A program made the position numbers and the translations under genes. Below are positions 8,605 to 15,970 of a stretch of DNA of 26,681 bases, one piece after another. How positions within the stretch are numbered: the first letter of the stretch is position 1; every line of letters starts with the position of its first letter. The notes beneath the pieces are model-generated. The model saw nothing but the letters and a program-made list of their open reading frames with translations. It was not told the origin of the DNA and ran no database searches. The DNA is from Actinomyces sp. GTDB taxonomy: Bacteria > Actinomycetota > Actinomycetes > Actinomycetales > Actinomycetaceae. The stretch covers positions 1-26,681 of the forward strand of contig JAHACW010000031.1 of the NCBI GenBank assembly GCA_018375675.1, read 5' to 3'.

Positions 8605-9924
8605 TCACTCCTGCTCGTCGGCAACCTCAGTGATGATCTCCGCGCCCTCTTCGGTGGCGGGATCGGTGCCGAAGAACTTGCTCAGGTCGACGTCGGCGCC
8701 GTTGGTGTCCTTGACGGTGACGACCTTGAGGGCCTCGATGAGGGCCTTGGAGCGACCCAGGTCGGCCACGACGTTGGCCATCTGCTGGGAGGAGGAGAAC
8801 AGCTGGTTGATGTCGATGCCGAAGTTCTGCGACATCTGGATCGCGTAGTCGATCAGCTCCTGCTGGGAGACCTGCACGTCGAACTTCTTGGCCAGCGCCT
8901 CGGAGAGCAGCTCGGTGCGGATTTCCTTCTCGACGGCCTCGCGGGCTTCCTTCTTGGCCTTGGGCTTGGCATCCTCGCCGACGCGATGCTCGACCTGGTG
9001 GTCGACCGCGGACTCGGGCAGGACGATCTCGACCTTGTCCAGGAGGAGGTCAATGAGGGCATCGCGCGCGGCGAGGGCCTGCTGGGACTCCTTGGACTGG
9101 GCGGCCTGCTTCTTCAGGTCTTCCTTGAGCTCGTCGATGGTGTCGAACTCGGAGACCATCTGAGCGAAGTCGTCGTCAGCCTTGGGCAGCTCGCGGGTCT
9201 TCATGGCCTTGATGGTGATGGTCACCTCGGCCTCTTCGCCCTCGTGCTCGCCACCCTTCAGCTTGGAGGTGAAGGTGACCTCTTCGCCGGCCTTGGTGCC
9301 GCGCAGGGCGGTGTCCTGGCCGTCGAGCATGGAGCCGGAGCCGATCTCGTAGGAGACGTCGGAGGCGGAGTCAACCTGCTTGCCGTCGATGGTGGCGACC
9401 AGGTCGATGGTCGCGAAGTCGCCGGTCTTGGCCTTGCGGTTGATGGTCTTGAGGGTGGCGAAGCGGCCGCGCAGGTCCTCGAGTTCCTTCTCGACGTCCT
9501 CTTCGGTGACCTCGGTGGGCTCGACCTCGACGACGAGCTTCTCGTCGATCTCGGGCAGCTCGAAGGCGGGGACGACGTCAACCTCGGCGGTGAAGACGAG
9601 CTGGCCACCCTGGGCGCCGGTCACGTTGGGGATCTCGGTGACGTCGACGGTGGGCTGAGCCATGGGGCGCAGGTCGTTCTCGTTGACAGCGTCGGAGTAG
9701 TGGCCGGGCAGGACCTGGTTGACGACCTGCTCGATGACGGCGGCGCGGCCGAAGCGCTGGTCGATGATGCGCGGAGGCACGTGGCCCTTACGGAAGCCGG
9801 GGATGTTGACCTGTCCGGCGATCTCCTTGTACGCCTTGTCCATTTCGGACTTCAGTTCCTCGAAGGGAACCTCAACGGTCAGACGAACCTTGGTGGGCTC
9901 GAGGGTTTCAACGGTGCTCTTCAC
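8605..9924 (-). CDS. tig: Trigger factor (ribosome-bound chaperone and prolyl isomerase)
   Basis: Binds the ribosome exit site and helps new chains fold; 439 residues, near the usual length. The N-terminal ribosome-binding domain carries the signature GFRKGHVP at 43-50. The central FKBP-type prolyl isomerase domain runs from about 163 to 250 (TGDFATIDLVATIDGKQV ... VTITIKAMKTRELP). The helical substrate-binding domain follows, and the tail is acidic (EEGAEIITEVADEQE). The start is GTG 9922-9924, with GGAG about 10 nt upstream. It is the first gene of the tig-clpP1-clpP2 order, which links folding of nascent proteins with their degradation. Confidence 0.96.
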   Translation of the reverse strand: MKSTVETLEPTKVRLTVEVPFEELKSEMDKAYKEIAGQVNIPGFRKGHVPPRIIDQRFGRAAVIEQVVNQVLPGHYSDAVNENDLRPMAQPTVDVTEIPNVTGAQGGQLVFTAEVDVVPAFELPEIDEKLVVEVEPTEVTEEDVEKELEDLRGRFATLKTINRKAKTGDFATIDLVATIDGKQVDSASDVSYEIGSGSMLDGQDTALRGTKAGEEVTFTSKLKGGEHEGEEAEVTITIKAMKTRELPKADDDFAQMVSEFDTIDELKEDLKKQAAQSKESQQALAARDALIDLLLDKVEIVLPESAVDHQVEHRVGEDAKPKAKKEAREAVEKEIRTELLSEALAKKFDVQVSQQELIDYAIQMSQNFGIDINQLFSSSQQMANVVADLGRSKALIEALKVVTVKDTNGADVDLSKFFGTDPATEEGAEIITEVADEQE

Positions 9925-10141
9925 GTGCGTACGCTCCGTAGTCTACAAATCGGGGGAACGCCCATTTCGGGCGCATAACAACTCGCTTAGTGTACGCCAC
10001 GACCCCGTTAATGTCCTCATTCGCGGGCCGTAAGTGGGCATATCCACCCCTCTACGGGCGCTTCGAGTGCGCAACGCCACACGGGCACGTGCCACTCTCC
10101 CCCATTCACGAGGCGGGGGCTGCCCACGCTGCCGGGTGCAC
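9925..10141. other. Intergenic region upstream of tig
   Basis: These 217 bases have no convincing gene. On the minus strand TACACT (about 9993-9998) is a possible tig -10, and a small stem CGCCC-GAAAT-GGGCG (9960-9974) lies in the leader. No clear -35 is seen. Confidence 0.35.
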
Positions 10142-10423
10142 TCAGGGGGCGAGGTAGTAGGAACGCCCTCGCACGACGGCTGCCAAGCGGGCGCGGGGCA
10201 CATCGGCGACGAGGCGCACGGCTGCGGTGATCTCGCGGTGGATGGCTCGGGCTTCGGCGTCGTCTGTCGCGGTAAAGCGCGCGGTGACGCGAGGCTGGCC
10301 GGAGGCGATGGCGATGTCCCAGGATTCGAGCCGGGTGACGGACCGCGCGGCGGCCTCGACTTCTTCGGGGGCGCGGCCGGGTGCCAGAGTCGTGACCGTC
10401 ATGATGGTTCGATAGGACGGCAT
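10142..10423 (-). CDS. Small unknown protein, 93 residues
   Basis: I do not recognise a family. The protein starts MPSYRTIMTVTTLAPGR and ends RGRSYYLAP. It is soluble, with no signal peptide or membrane segment, rich in Ala, Arg and Val, and has a middle stretch WDIAIASGQPRVTARFTATD that suggests beta strands between helices. The coding call rests on the ATG with GGGGGAG about 3-9 nt upstream, strong third-position GC bias and a compact frame that fits the gap between tig and tRNA-Pro. The terminator of tRNA-Pro lies only about 20 nt before its start, which leaves almost no room for a promoter of its own. Confidence 0.65.
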   Translation of the reverse strand: MPSYRTIMTVTTLAPGRAPEEVEAAARSVTRLESWDIAIASGQPRVTARFTATDDAEARAIHREITAAVRLVADVPRARLAAVVRGRSYYLAP

Positions 10424-10444
10424 GGACTCCCCCGGGTTCGTATG

Positions 10445-10548
<104 letters not shown>

Positions 10549-10570
10549 TTGGACTGGTGTCCGGTGCCCC

Positions 10571-10576
10571 ATCATA
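10571..10576 (-). promoter_or_regulatory. Candidate -10 box of tRNA-Pro
   Basis: TATGAT on the minus strand, 22 nt before the tRNA 5' end. No good -35 is seen at the standard distance. The same 99-bp gap holds the divergent tRNA-Gly promoter. Confidence 0.45.
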
Positions 10577-10618
10577 CGGGAGGCGCGTGTAAATGTCGCG
10601 CACGTGGACAATACCCGC

Positions 10619-10646
10619 TAGGATCTTCGTGTCCCCTTCGGGGGTA
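10619..10646 (+). promoter_or_regulatory. Candidate -10 and UUCG hairpin leader of tRNA-Gly
   Basis: TAGGAT at 10619-10624 fits an actinobacterial -10. It is followed by a hairpin GTCCCC-TTCG-GGGG (10631-10644) that ends a few bases before the mature tRNA 5' end at 10648. Confidence 0.5.
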
Positions 10647-10647
10647 C

Positions 10648-10721
10648 GCGGATGTAGCTCAATGGTAGAGCCTCTGCCTTCCAAGCAGATCACGCGGGTT
10701 CGATTCCCGTCATCCGCTCCA
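10648..10721 (+). tRNA. tRNA-Gly(TCC)
   Basis: The acceptor strands GCGGATG and CATCCGC pair. The anticodon loop is CTTCCAA with anticodon TCC, and the T-arm is CGGGTTCGATTCCCG. Discriminator T and an encoded CCA follow; 74 nt in all. Confidence 0.95.
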
Positions 10722-10727
10722 GCACTG

Positions 10728-10761
10728 GGAAAGCCCCGGGCCACTCGGCCCGGGGCTTTCC
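10728..10761. terminator. Shared terminator of tRNA-Gly and the alcohol dehydrogenase gene
   Basis: A perfect 15-bp stem (GGAAAGCCCCGGGCC at 10728-10742 and its complement at 10747-10761) with a 4-nt loop ACTC lies between two convergent units. Each side ends in TTTCC, so it can act in both directions. Confidence 0.85.
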
Positions 10762-10777
10762 TGTCACTCCGTCACAC

Positions 10778-11836
10778 TCACGCGCTCTCGGGGAACGTGG
10801 AGGTGTCGATGACGTAGCGGTAGCGCACGCGCGAGGCGACGATGTTGTCGTAGGCCTCGGTGATCTCCTCACCGGTGATCATTTCGACCTGTGGGATGAC
10901 GCCGTGCTCGGCGCAGAAGTCGAGCATCTCCTGGGTTTCGGCGATGCCGCCGATCTGGGAGCCCGCGAAGGACTTACCGCCGTTGACGAAGGCGCGCAGC
11001 GGCAGGGAGACGGGCTCGACTGGCAGGCCCACATCGACGAAGACGCCGTAGGGGCGCAGGGCGGCCATGTAGCCGGCGTAGTCGAGGCCGTCGGCGGAGA
11101 CGGTGCACAGGATGAGGTCGAAGGAGCCGCGCAGGGATTCAAGCACGCCTTCCTCGCTGGTGGCGTAGAAGTGGTCGGCGCCGAAACGGCGGGCATCAGC
11201 TTCCTTGGAGCGACCGTGAGAGATGACGGAGACGTCCGCGCCCATGGCCTTGGCAATCTGCACGCCCACATGTCCGAGGCCGCCCATGCCGAGGATGGCG
11301 ACGCGCGAGCCGGGGCCCACGTTGTAATGCTTGAGCGGCGAGTAGGTGGTGATGCCGGCGCACAGGAGGGGCGCGCAAGCGGAGAAGTCGAGGGATTCCG
11401 GCACGTGCAGCGCGAAGTCCTCGCGCACGGTGAAGCCACGCGAGTAGCCGCCGGTCGTCGGGTTACCCTCGGCGTCGGCGCGGTAGGTCCACAGGGTGCC
11501 GGGCGTCGAGGTGCACCACTGCTCATAGTCGGATTCGCACATCTCGCACGTGCCGCAGGAGCCAACCATGCAGCCCACGCCCACGCGGTCCCCCACCTTG
11601 AACTTGGTGACGCCGGGGCCGACCTTGGCGACGGTGCCGACGAACTCATGGCCGGGCACGAGCGGGTAGGACACGGGGCCCCACTCGCCGCGGGCGGCGT
11701 GGATATCGGAGTGGCAGATGCCCGCGTAGGCGACGTCGAAGTAGATCTCCCCCTCGCCGGGTTCGCGAATGTCGATCTGCAGGGGGTGGAACTGGGTGGT
11801 GGCGTCGTCACAGCCGTAGGCGATCACGCTGGGCAT
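10778..11836 (-). CDS. Zinc-dependent NAD(P) alcohol dehydrogenase, cinnamyl-alcohol-dehydrogenase-like
   Basis: Medium-chain dehydrogenase that reduces aldehydes or oxidises alcohols; 352 residues. Catalytic zinc ligands are visible as C41 in GICHSDIH, H63-E64 in PGHEF and a Cys in LLCAGITTY. The structural zinc lobe is C94, C97, C100 and C108. The Rossmann motif GMGGLGHVGVQ follows at about 184. The overall pattern resembles the YahK/CAD group, which is mostly NADPH-specific. The start ATG has AAAGGAG about 7 nt upstream. It lies alone between tRNA-Gly and tRNA-His. The tRNA-His terminator ends about 50 nt upstream, so its promoter must lie in that short gap or it relies on read-through. 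The physiological substrate is not evident. Confidence 0.93.
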   Translation of the reverse strand: MPSVIAYGCDDATTQFHPLQIDIREPGEGEIYFDVAYAGICHSDIHAARGEWGPVSYPLVPGHEFVGTVAKVGPGVTKFKVGDRVGVGCMVGSCGTCEMCESDYEQWCTSTPGTLWTYRADAEGNPTTGGYSRGFTVREDFALHVPESLDFSACAPLLCAGITTYSPLKHYNVGPGSRVAILGMGGLGHVGVQIAKAMGADVSVISHGRSKEADARRFGADHFYATSEEGVLESLRGSFDLILCTVSADGLDYAGYMAALRPYGVFVDVGLPVEPVSLPLRAFVNGGKSFAGSQIGGIAETQEMLDFCAEHGVIPQVEMITGEEITEAYDNIVASRVRYRYVIDTSTFPESA

Positions 11837-11887
11837 GAGAACTCCTTTGTCCGGTCAATTGGGTTGCTAGAAGCATACTCCAGAAAC

Positions 11888-11914
11888 AAAAACCCCGGCG
11901 CGTGGGCGCCGGGG
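11888..11914 (-). terminator. Terminator of tRNA-His
   Basis: A perfect 9-bp stem, CCCCGGCGC (11893-11901) and GCGCCGGGG (11906-11914), with a 4-nt loop, then TTTTTG on the minus strand. Confidence 0.92.
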
Positions 11915-11917
11915 CGG

Positions 11918-11994
11918 TGGGGTGGCTGACGGGACTCGAACCCGCGACGTCCTGGACCACAACCAGGTGCTCTACCAACTGAACTACAGCCACC
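11918..11994 (-). tRNA. tRNA-His(GTG)
   Basis: The acceptor is GTGGCTG with CAGCCAC, plus an extra 5' G opposite discriminator C, the hallmark of histidine tRNA. The anticodon loop is TTGTGGT with GTG, the T-arm is CGGGTTCGAGTCCCG, and CCA is encoded. Confidence 0.96.
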
Positions 11995-12022
11995 ATCGCG
12001 TCGCCGTGAAGGCAACGGGTAG

Positions 12023-12052
12023 AGTCTAGCACTACCCACCCGAGCTTGGAAA
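12023..12052 (-). promoter_or_regulatory. Candidate promoter of tRNA-His
   Basis: On the minus strand TTTCCA (12052-12047), an 18-nt spacer and TAGACT (12028-12023). The -10 lies 29 nt before the tRNA 5' end. Confidence 0.5.
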
Positions 12053-12084
12053 CTCGAGCACTGCCCTCACGGCGGTGGCGTGCA

Positions 12085-13002
12085 TCACCAGTGGGCGCGA
12101 GCGGAGATCGCGTCGGCGAAATTACCGAGCGCGTGGGGCGTGGCCCCCAGGTAGAGGTCGGCGTCCACAAGGGAGACCTCCATGACCAGGAAGGAGCCCT
12201 TACCGTCGGGGACCAGGTCCACACGGTTGAAGAGGAACTGCTCGTCGTGACCCAGGCGCGAGCGCACGTAGCCGTGCAGGACGCGGCGGATCTCCTCGCC
12301 CCACTTCCACGCGACGGAGTCGGCGGCCTCGGCGGTCACCACGGCCTCGTGGACGGCAGCGTCGCTGACCGACGCGGGGTGCAGGGCGGAGCGCTTCTCG
12401 ACGGCGTGGGAGACCAGGCCGTTGAAGAAGACGAGCGAGATCTCGCCGTGCAGGTCGATCTCCTCGACGTAGCGCTGGATCATGACGGAGCGCCCCTCGC
12501 CGAGCAGGCCCTGGACCTGGCGCATGGCGGCCTGGCGCTGGCGCGTGTCGACGGTCGTATAGCGGCCGATGTCGCGCACGCCGGAGGACACGGCGGGCTT
12601 GACGACGAACTCACCGAAGGCCGGGAAGCGCGTGTGGATCTGGTGCTTGGACAGGTTCTGCTCGGGCTCCAGCCAGTTCGTGGGAATCGTGGGCATGCCC
12701 AGGGCGGCCAGTTCCTTGAGGTAGTGCTTGTCCGTGTTCCAGTTCAGCACGTCCGCGGAGTTCTGCACGCGACTCAGCTGCTTCGTCCACTCCAGGAACG
12801 CGGCGCGGTCGCTCGCGTAGTCGGATACGGAACGCACGACGACCATGCCAGCCTCGGACCAGTCGACGTCGGGGTCGTTCCACACCTTGATCTGGGGGTC
12901 GCACCCGCGCGCCGACAGCTCGTCGAGCAGACCTTCCTCGCCTTTGAAGAGGTTGGGCATGGACTTGCAGGTCACCAGGGTGACTTTGGGATGGGCCGTC
13001 AT
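12085..13002 (-). CDS. ATP-grasp ligase of unknown substrate, downstream of ddl
   Basis: A 305-residue cytoplasmic ATP-grasp protein. The N-terminal pre-ATP-grasp part holds the family-like blocks VTLVTCKSMP, VVVRSVSDYASDR and VLNWNTDKHYLKELAALGMP. The ATP-binding part has EFVVKPAVSSG (K135), MIQRYVEEIDLHGEISLVFF and a metal-binding end FLVMEVSLVDADLYLG (E275). From memory, actinobacterial proteins of this type are grouped with DcsG, the ATP-grasp enzyme that closes the D-cycloserine ring, but I cannot search this. Ddl ends 52 nt upstream, so the two are probably co-transcribed. The SD is weak (GAAAG). It is not a second D-Ala-D-Ala ligase, because the Ddl omega-loop and N-terminal motifs are missing. 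The reaction and substrate are unknown. Confidence 0.85.
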   Translation of the reverse strand: MTAHPKVTLVTCKSMPNLFKGEEGLLDELSARGCDPQIKVWNDPDVDWSEAGMVVVRSVSDYASDRAAFLEWTKQLSRVQNSADVLNWNTDKHYLKELAALGMPTIPTNWLEPEQNLSKHQIHTRFPAFGEFVVKPAVSSGVRDIGRYTTVDTRQRQAAMRQVQGLLGEGRSVMIQRYVEEIDLHGEISLVFFNGLVSHAVEKRSALHPASVSDAAVHEAVVTAEAADSVAWKWGEEIRRVLHGYVRSRLGHDEQFLFNRVDLVPDGKGSFLVMEVSLVDADLYLGATPHALGNFADAISARAHW

Positions 13003-13054
13003 AGTGTTCTTTCTGTCGTGGGGATGAAGGATGAACGAGGTCGTGGCTGGGAAC

Positions 13055-14191
13055 TCACCGCAGGCCGAGCGGGCGCTGCGCGGCCTCGGTCAGCAGTTCG
13101 GTCAGCAGATCCGGGTAGGACAGGCCCGCGGCGGCCCACATCTGCGGGTACATCGAGATGGGTGTGAAACCGGGCATCGTGTTGACTTCGTTGATGATGA
13201 CGGTGTCGGTCGCCTCGTCGAGGAAGAAGTCGACGCGCGCCAGGCCCTCGCACTCAAGGGCGTCGAAGGCACGCCACGCGGTCTCGCGGATGCGATCGGC
13301 GTATTCGGGGGTGACGTCGGCCGGGCAGGACAGGCCGACGACGTCGTCCACGTACTTGTGCTCGTAGTCGTAGAACTCGCCCTCGGGGACGACGATCTCG
13401 CCCAGGGGCGCGGTGCCGCTGCGCCAGTCGGAGCGCGAGCCGAGGACGCCGCACTCGACCTCGCGGCCGGAGATCGAGGCCTCGACGATGATGCGCGGGT
13501 CGTGGTTCGCGGCCTCCTTAATGGCCACGGGCAGATCCTCGCGGCAGGTGACGCGCGAAATGCCGACCGAGGAGCCGGCGCGGCAGGGCTTGACGAAGAC
13601 GGGGAAGCCCAGGCGCTCGATGCGATCCATGCAGGCGGTGGCGTCGGCGTCCCACTGGCGGGCGGTGACCAGCTCCCACTGGCCCACGTCGATGCCGGCG
13701 GCGGCCAGGACGGTCTTGGTGAGATGCTTGTCCATGGACACGGCCGAGGAGGTCACGCCGCAGCCCACGTAGCGCACACCGGCCATCTCGAAGAGACCCT
13801 GGATGGTGCCATCCTCGCCGTAGGGGCCGTGCAGGAGCGGGAACACGATGTCCACGTGGCCCAGGTCCTCCACGCCGACGACGCGCGAGTCCGGGGCGTC
13901 CGGGTCGCCCTCGTAGGTGAGCTCGACGAGGTTACCCTCGCCAGGGGTGAGCGCAACGCGGGTCGATCCGGCGGTGACGGACTGGCCCTTCCCTTCCTTG
14001 AATTCCAGCGCCGACGGGTCATCGGCGACGCGCACCCACTGGCCGTCGCGCGTGATACCCAGCGGGATCACGTCCCACTTGGTGCGGTCGATAGCGGTCA
14101 GGATGCCGGCGGCCGTCGAGCACGAGATCTCATGCTCGGAGGAGCGCCCACCGAAGACGATGAGGACGCGAGGACGAGAAATTGCAGTCAT
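13055..14191 (-). CDS. ddl: D-alanine--D-alanine ligase
   Basis: Joins two D-alanines with ATP to make the end of the peptidoglycan stem peptide; 378 residues. Visible landmarks are FGGRSSEHEIS near residue 13, LLHGPYGEDG, the ATP-grasp loop CRAGSSVGIS, the omega-loop EFYDYEHKY and the metal site VIINEVNTMPGFT. The Tyr in the omega-loop is the form found in D-Ala-D-Ala ligases, not the His/Lys form of VanA-type D-Ala-D-Lac enzymes, so no vancomycin-type specificity is expected. It follows gpsA by 50 nt. The start ATG at 14189-14191 has only a weak SD-like sequence (TTGG), so coupling to gpsA is possible. The gene is the cellular target of D-cycloserine. Confidence 0.95.
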   Translation of the reverse strand: MTAISRPRVLIVFGGRSSEHEISCSTAAGILTAIDRTKWDVIPLGITRDGQWVRVADDPSALEFKEGKGQSVTAGSTRVALTPGEGNLVELTYEGDPDAPDSRVVGVEDLGHVDIVFPLLHGPYGEDGTIQGLFEMAGVRYVGCGVTSSAVSMDKHLTKTVLAAAGIDVGQWELVTARQWDADATACMDRIERLGFPVFVKPCRAGSSVGISRVTCREDLPVAIKEAANHDPRIIVEASISGREVECGVLGSRSDWRSGTAPLGEIVVPEGEFYDYEHKYVDDVVGLSCPADVTPEYADRIRETAWRAFDALECEGLARVDFFLDEATDTVIINEVNTMPGFTPISMYPQMWAAAGLSYPDLLTELLTEAAQRPLGLR

Positions 14192-14241
14192 GGGTCCAAG
14201 ACTACCGCGCGGGAGGCGTTCGGTGCCCGCGTGCGCGGCGT

Positions 14242-15261
14242 TTAGACCAGCTCGATCTTCCAGCCGTCCATCTTCTGCGGGCGCGCAAGCAGCATGCGGC
14301 CCATGTCCTCGATGCTCGCGCGTCCCTCGACGACCTCGACGACGGCGCCCGTAATCGGCATGTCGACGCCGACGGAGGCCGCGACCTGGAGGATCGGCGA
14401 GGCAGACGCGACGCCCTCAACGACGCCCGGGGACAGAGCCAGCGCCTCGGCCAGTCCCATGCCGGAGCCCAGGCGGTGGCCGAGGGAGAAGTTACGCGAC
14501 AGGCGCGAGGAACAGGTGGCGACGAGGTCGCCGATGCCGGACAGGCCCGCGAAGGTCGCGGGATCGGCACCGAGCGCGGTGCCCAGGCGCGTCATCTCCG
14601 CCAGGCCGCGCGTGATGAGGGTCGAGCGCGTGTTGATACCCAGGCCCATGCCCTCGGCCGCGCCGATCGCGACCGCGATGACGTTCTTCGTGGCGCCCGC
14701 CATCTCCGTACCGACGACGTCGGTGGACACGTAGGGGCGGAAGTAGGAGTTGTGGCAGGCCTTCGCGATCTCCTTGGCCAGCTCCACGTCGGTTGCAGCC
14801 ACGACCGTCGCCGTGGGCTGGCGCTGCGCGATCTCGCGCGAGAGGTTCGGGCCGGACAGGACGGCGATGCGGCCACTCGGTACACCCGAGGCCTCGGAGA
14901 TGATCTCGTCGACGCGCTTGAGGGAGCCGAGCTCCAAGCCCTTGGCCAGGGACAGCAGGGCGACGTCTGGGGCGAAAGACTCGCGCGCGGCGCTCAGGGT
15001 GGCGCGCACGGCCTTGACGGGTACGGCCACGACAACGAGCTCGCGGCCGGCGACGGCCTCGGCGATGTCGGTGGTCGCGCTGATGCGCTCCGACAGGGCG
15101 ATCCCCGGGAGGTAGGTCGGGTTCTCTCCCCCATTGATGAACGAGATCGTGTCGGCGTTACGCCCCCACATCGTCACGCTCACGCCCGCGTCGGCGAGCA
15201 CCTGCGCGAATGTCGTTCCCCATGCGCCCGTTCCCAGCACGGCTGCTGTTGTCATACTCAT
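14242..15261 (-). CDS. gpsA: Glycerol-3-phosphate dehydrogenase [NAD(P)+]
   Basis: Reduces dihydroxyacetone phosphate to sn-glycerol 3-phosphate, the backbone of phospholipids; cytoplasmic, 339 residues. The NAD-binding motif GTGAWGTTFA is at the N-terminus, followed by the typical VVVAVPVKAVR and LSLAKGLE blocks and SGPNLSREI. The catalytic Lys region is GATKNVIAVAIG, and GLGINTRSTLITRGLAEMTRLG is the substrate-binding helix (seen as GINTRSTLITRGL). The start ATG at 15259-15261 has GGAGG 5-6 nt upstream; a second ATG two codons later is less well placed. It starts a gpsA-ddl-ATP-grasp unit and is divergent from the lipoprotein gene over 64 bp. Confidence 0.96.
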   Translation of the reverse strand: MSMTTAAVLGTGAWGTTFAQVLADAGVSVTMWGRNADTISFINGGENPTYLPGIALSERISATTDIAEAVAGRELVVVAVPVKAVRATLSAARESFAPDVALLSLAKGLELGSLKRVDEIISEASGVPSGRIAVLSGPNLSREIAQRQPTATVVAATDVELAKEIAKACHNSYFRPYVSTDVVGTEMAGATKNVIAVAIGAAEGMGLGINTRSTLITRGLAEMTRLGTALGADPATFAGLSGIGDLVATCSSRLSRNFSLGHRLGSGMGLAEALALSPGVVEGVASASPILQVAASVGVDMPITGAVVEVVEGRASIEDMGRMLLARPQKMDGWKIELV

Positions 15262-15283
15262 CGAGACCTCCCTGTCGATGTCA

Positions 15284-15294
15284 TTCTACTAGGA
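15284..15294. promoter_or_regulatory. Back-to-back -10 boxes of gpsA and the lipoprotein gene
   Basis: ATTCTA (15281-15286, TAGAAT on the minus strand) and TAGGAT (15289-15294, plus strand) lie almost end to end in the 64-bp divergent gap. Both fit TANNNT -10 boxes; clear -35 boxes are not seen. Confidence 0.4.
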
Positions 15295-15325
15295 TTGAAA
15301 CAACCGACCCGCACCAGGAGGAACT

Positions 15326-15970
15326 GTGTCTCACCGTCGAGCCCTCGCCGCGAGCGCGGCCGCCTCACTGCTCCTGTTGGGTGCGTGTGTGCCCGGAGCC
15401 CCAACGAACGTGCCTCAGTCAGCCGAGGCCTCATCGAGCGCCTCCTCCCCCGAGGCGTCTGCGACCGCGAGCGCGGCGCCCGAGACAACGCCGACGCCAG
15501 AGCCTGGTCTGGATGCAACCAAGCCGATCAACGCCGACAACTGGATGTCGAGCGTGGAGGGGTTACCTCCAGTGCGCTCGGATGACCCGACAAAGGCGCT
15601 GGCACTGACGGGGATTCGCGCGGCGACGCACGAGGGTTTCACGCGGGTCGTGCTGGAGTTCGCTGGCAAGGGCACGCCGGGAGTGTGGAGTGCGGCATGG
15701 ACGGATGAGGCGGTGGAACAGGGCCGAGGCCTGCCGATCCAGGTCGAGGGGCAAGCGGTCTTGGATCTGGTCATTGACGGCACGCCGATGACGGCGACCG
15801 AGAATCCCTACCCAAGCGGCACGCACACGCGCGCCGGCGACCTGGACGTCGTCTCGGACGGCACCTTCGAGGACAACACGCACGTCGTCATCGGGGCGCC
15901 GGCCGCGCGCCAATTCCAGATCGGATTCTTGTCCGACCCGGTGCGCATGGTCATCGATGTCCGCGATTAG
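15326..15970 (+). CDS. AMIN-like domain lipoprotein
   Basis: Secreted lipoprotein of 214 residues. The signal MSHRRALAASAAASLLLLGAC has the lipobox LGAC (Cys21). A Ser/Ala/Thr/Pro-rich linker to about residue 75 would span the wall. The C-terminal domain (about 92-214) has the pattern ATHEGFTRVVLEFAGKGTPG ... RQFQIGFLSDPVRMVIDVRD, which fits the AMIN-like domain found in actinobacterial lipoproteins, thought to bind wall components. The start is GTG 15326 with AGGAGGA about 4-10 nt upstream. It is the only plus-strand gene between 1556 and 21414. Its stop overlaps the plsC stop in the four bases TTAG at 15967-15970. The binding partner is unknown. Confidence 0.85.
   Translation: MSHRRALAASAAASLLLLGACVPGAPTNVPQSAEASSSASSPEASATASAAPETTPTPEPGLDATKPINADNWMSSVEGLPPVRSDDPTKALALTGIRAATHEGFTRVVLEFAGKGTPGVWSAAWTDEAVEQGRGLPIQVEGQAVLDLVIDGTPMTATENPYPSGTHTRAGDLDVVSDGTFEDNTHVVIGAPAARQFQIGFLSDPVRMVIDVRD

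Noticed and set aside
8986..9978. A 330-codon plus-strand frame opposite tig
   Set aside because: Leu/Val/Gly/Asp-rich shadow of the Glu/Lys-rich trigger factor; no start signal or motifs.
13055..14191. Possible vancomycin-type D-Ala-D-Lac ligase
   Set aside because: The omega-loop keeps the Tyr of ordinary D-Ala-D-Ala ligases and no vanH or vanX gene is nearby.
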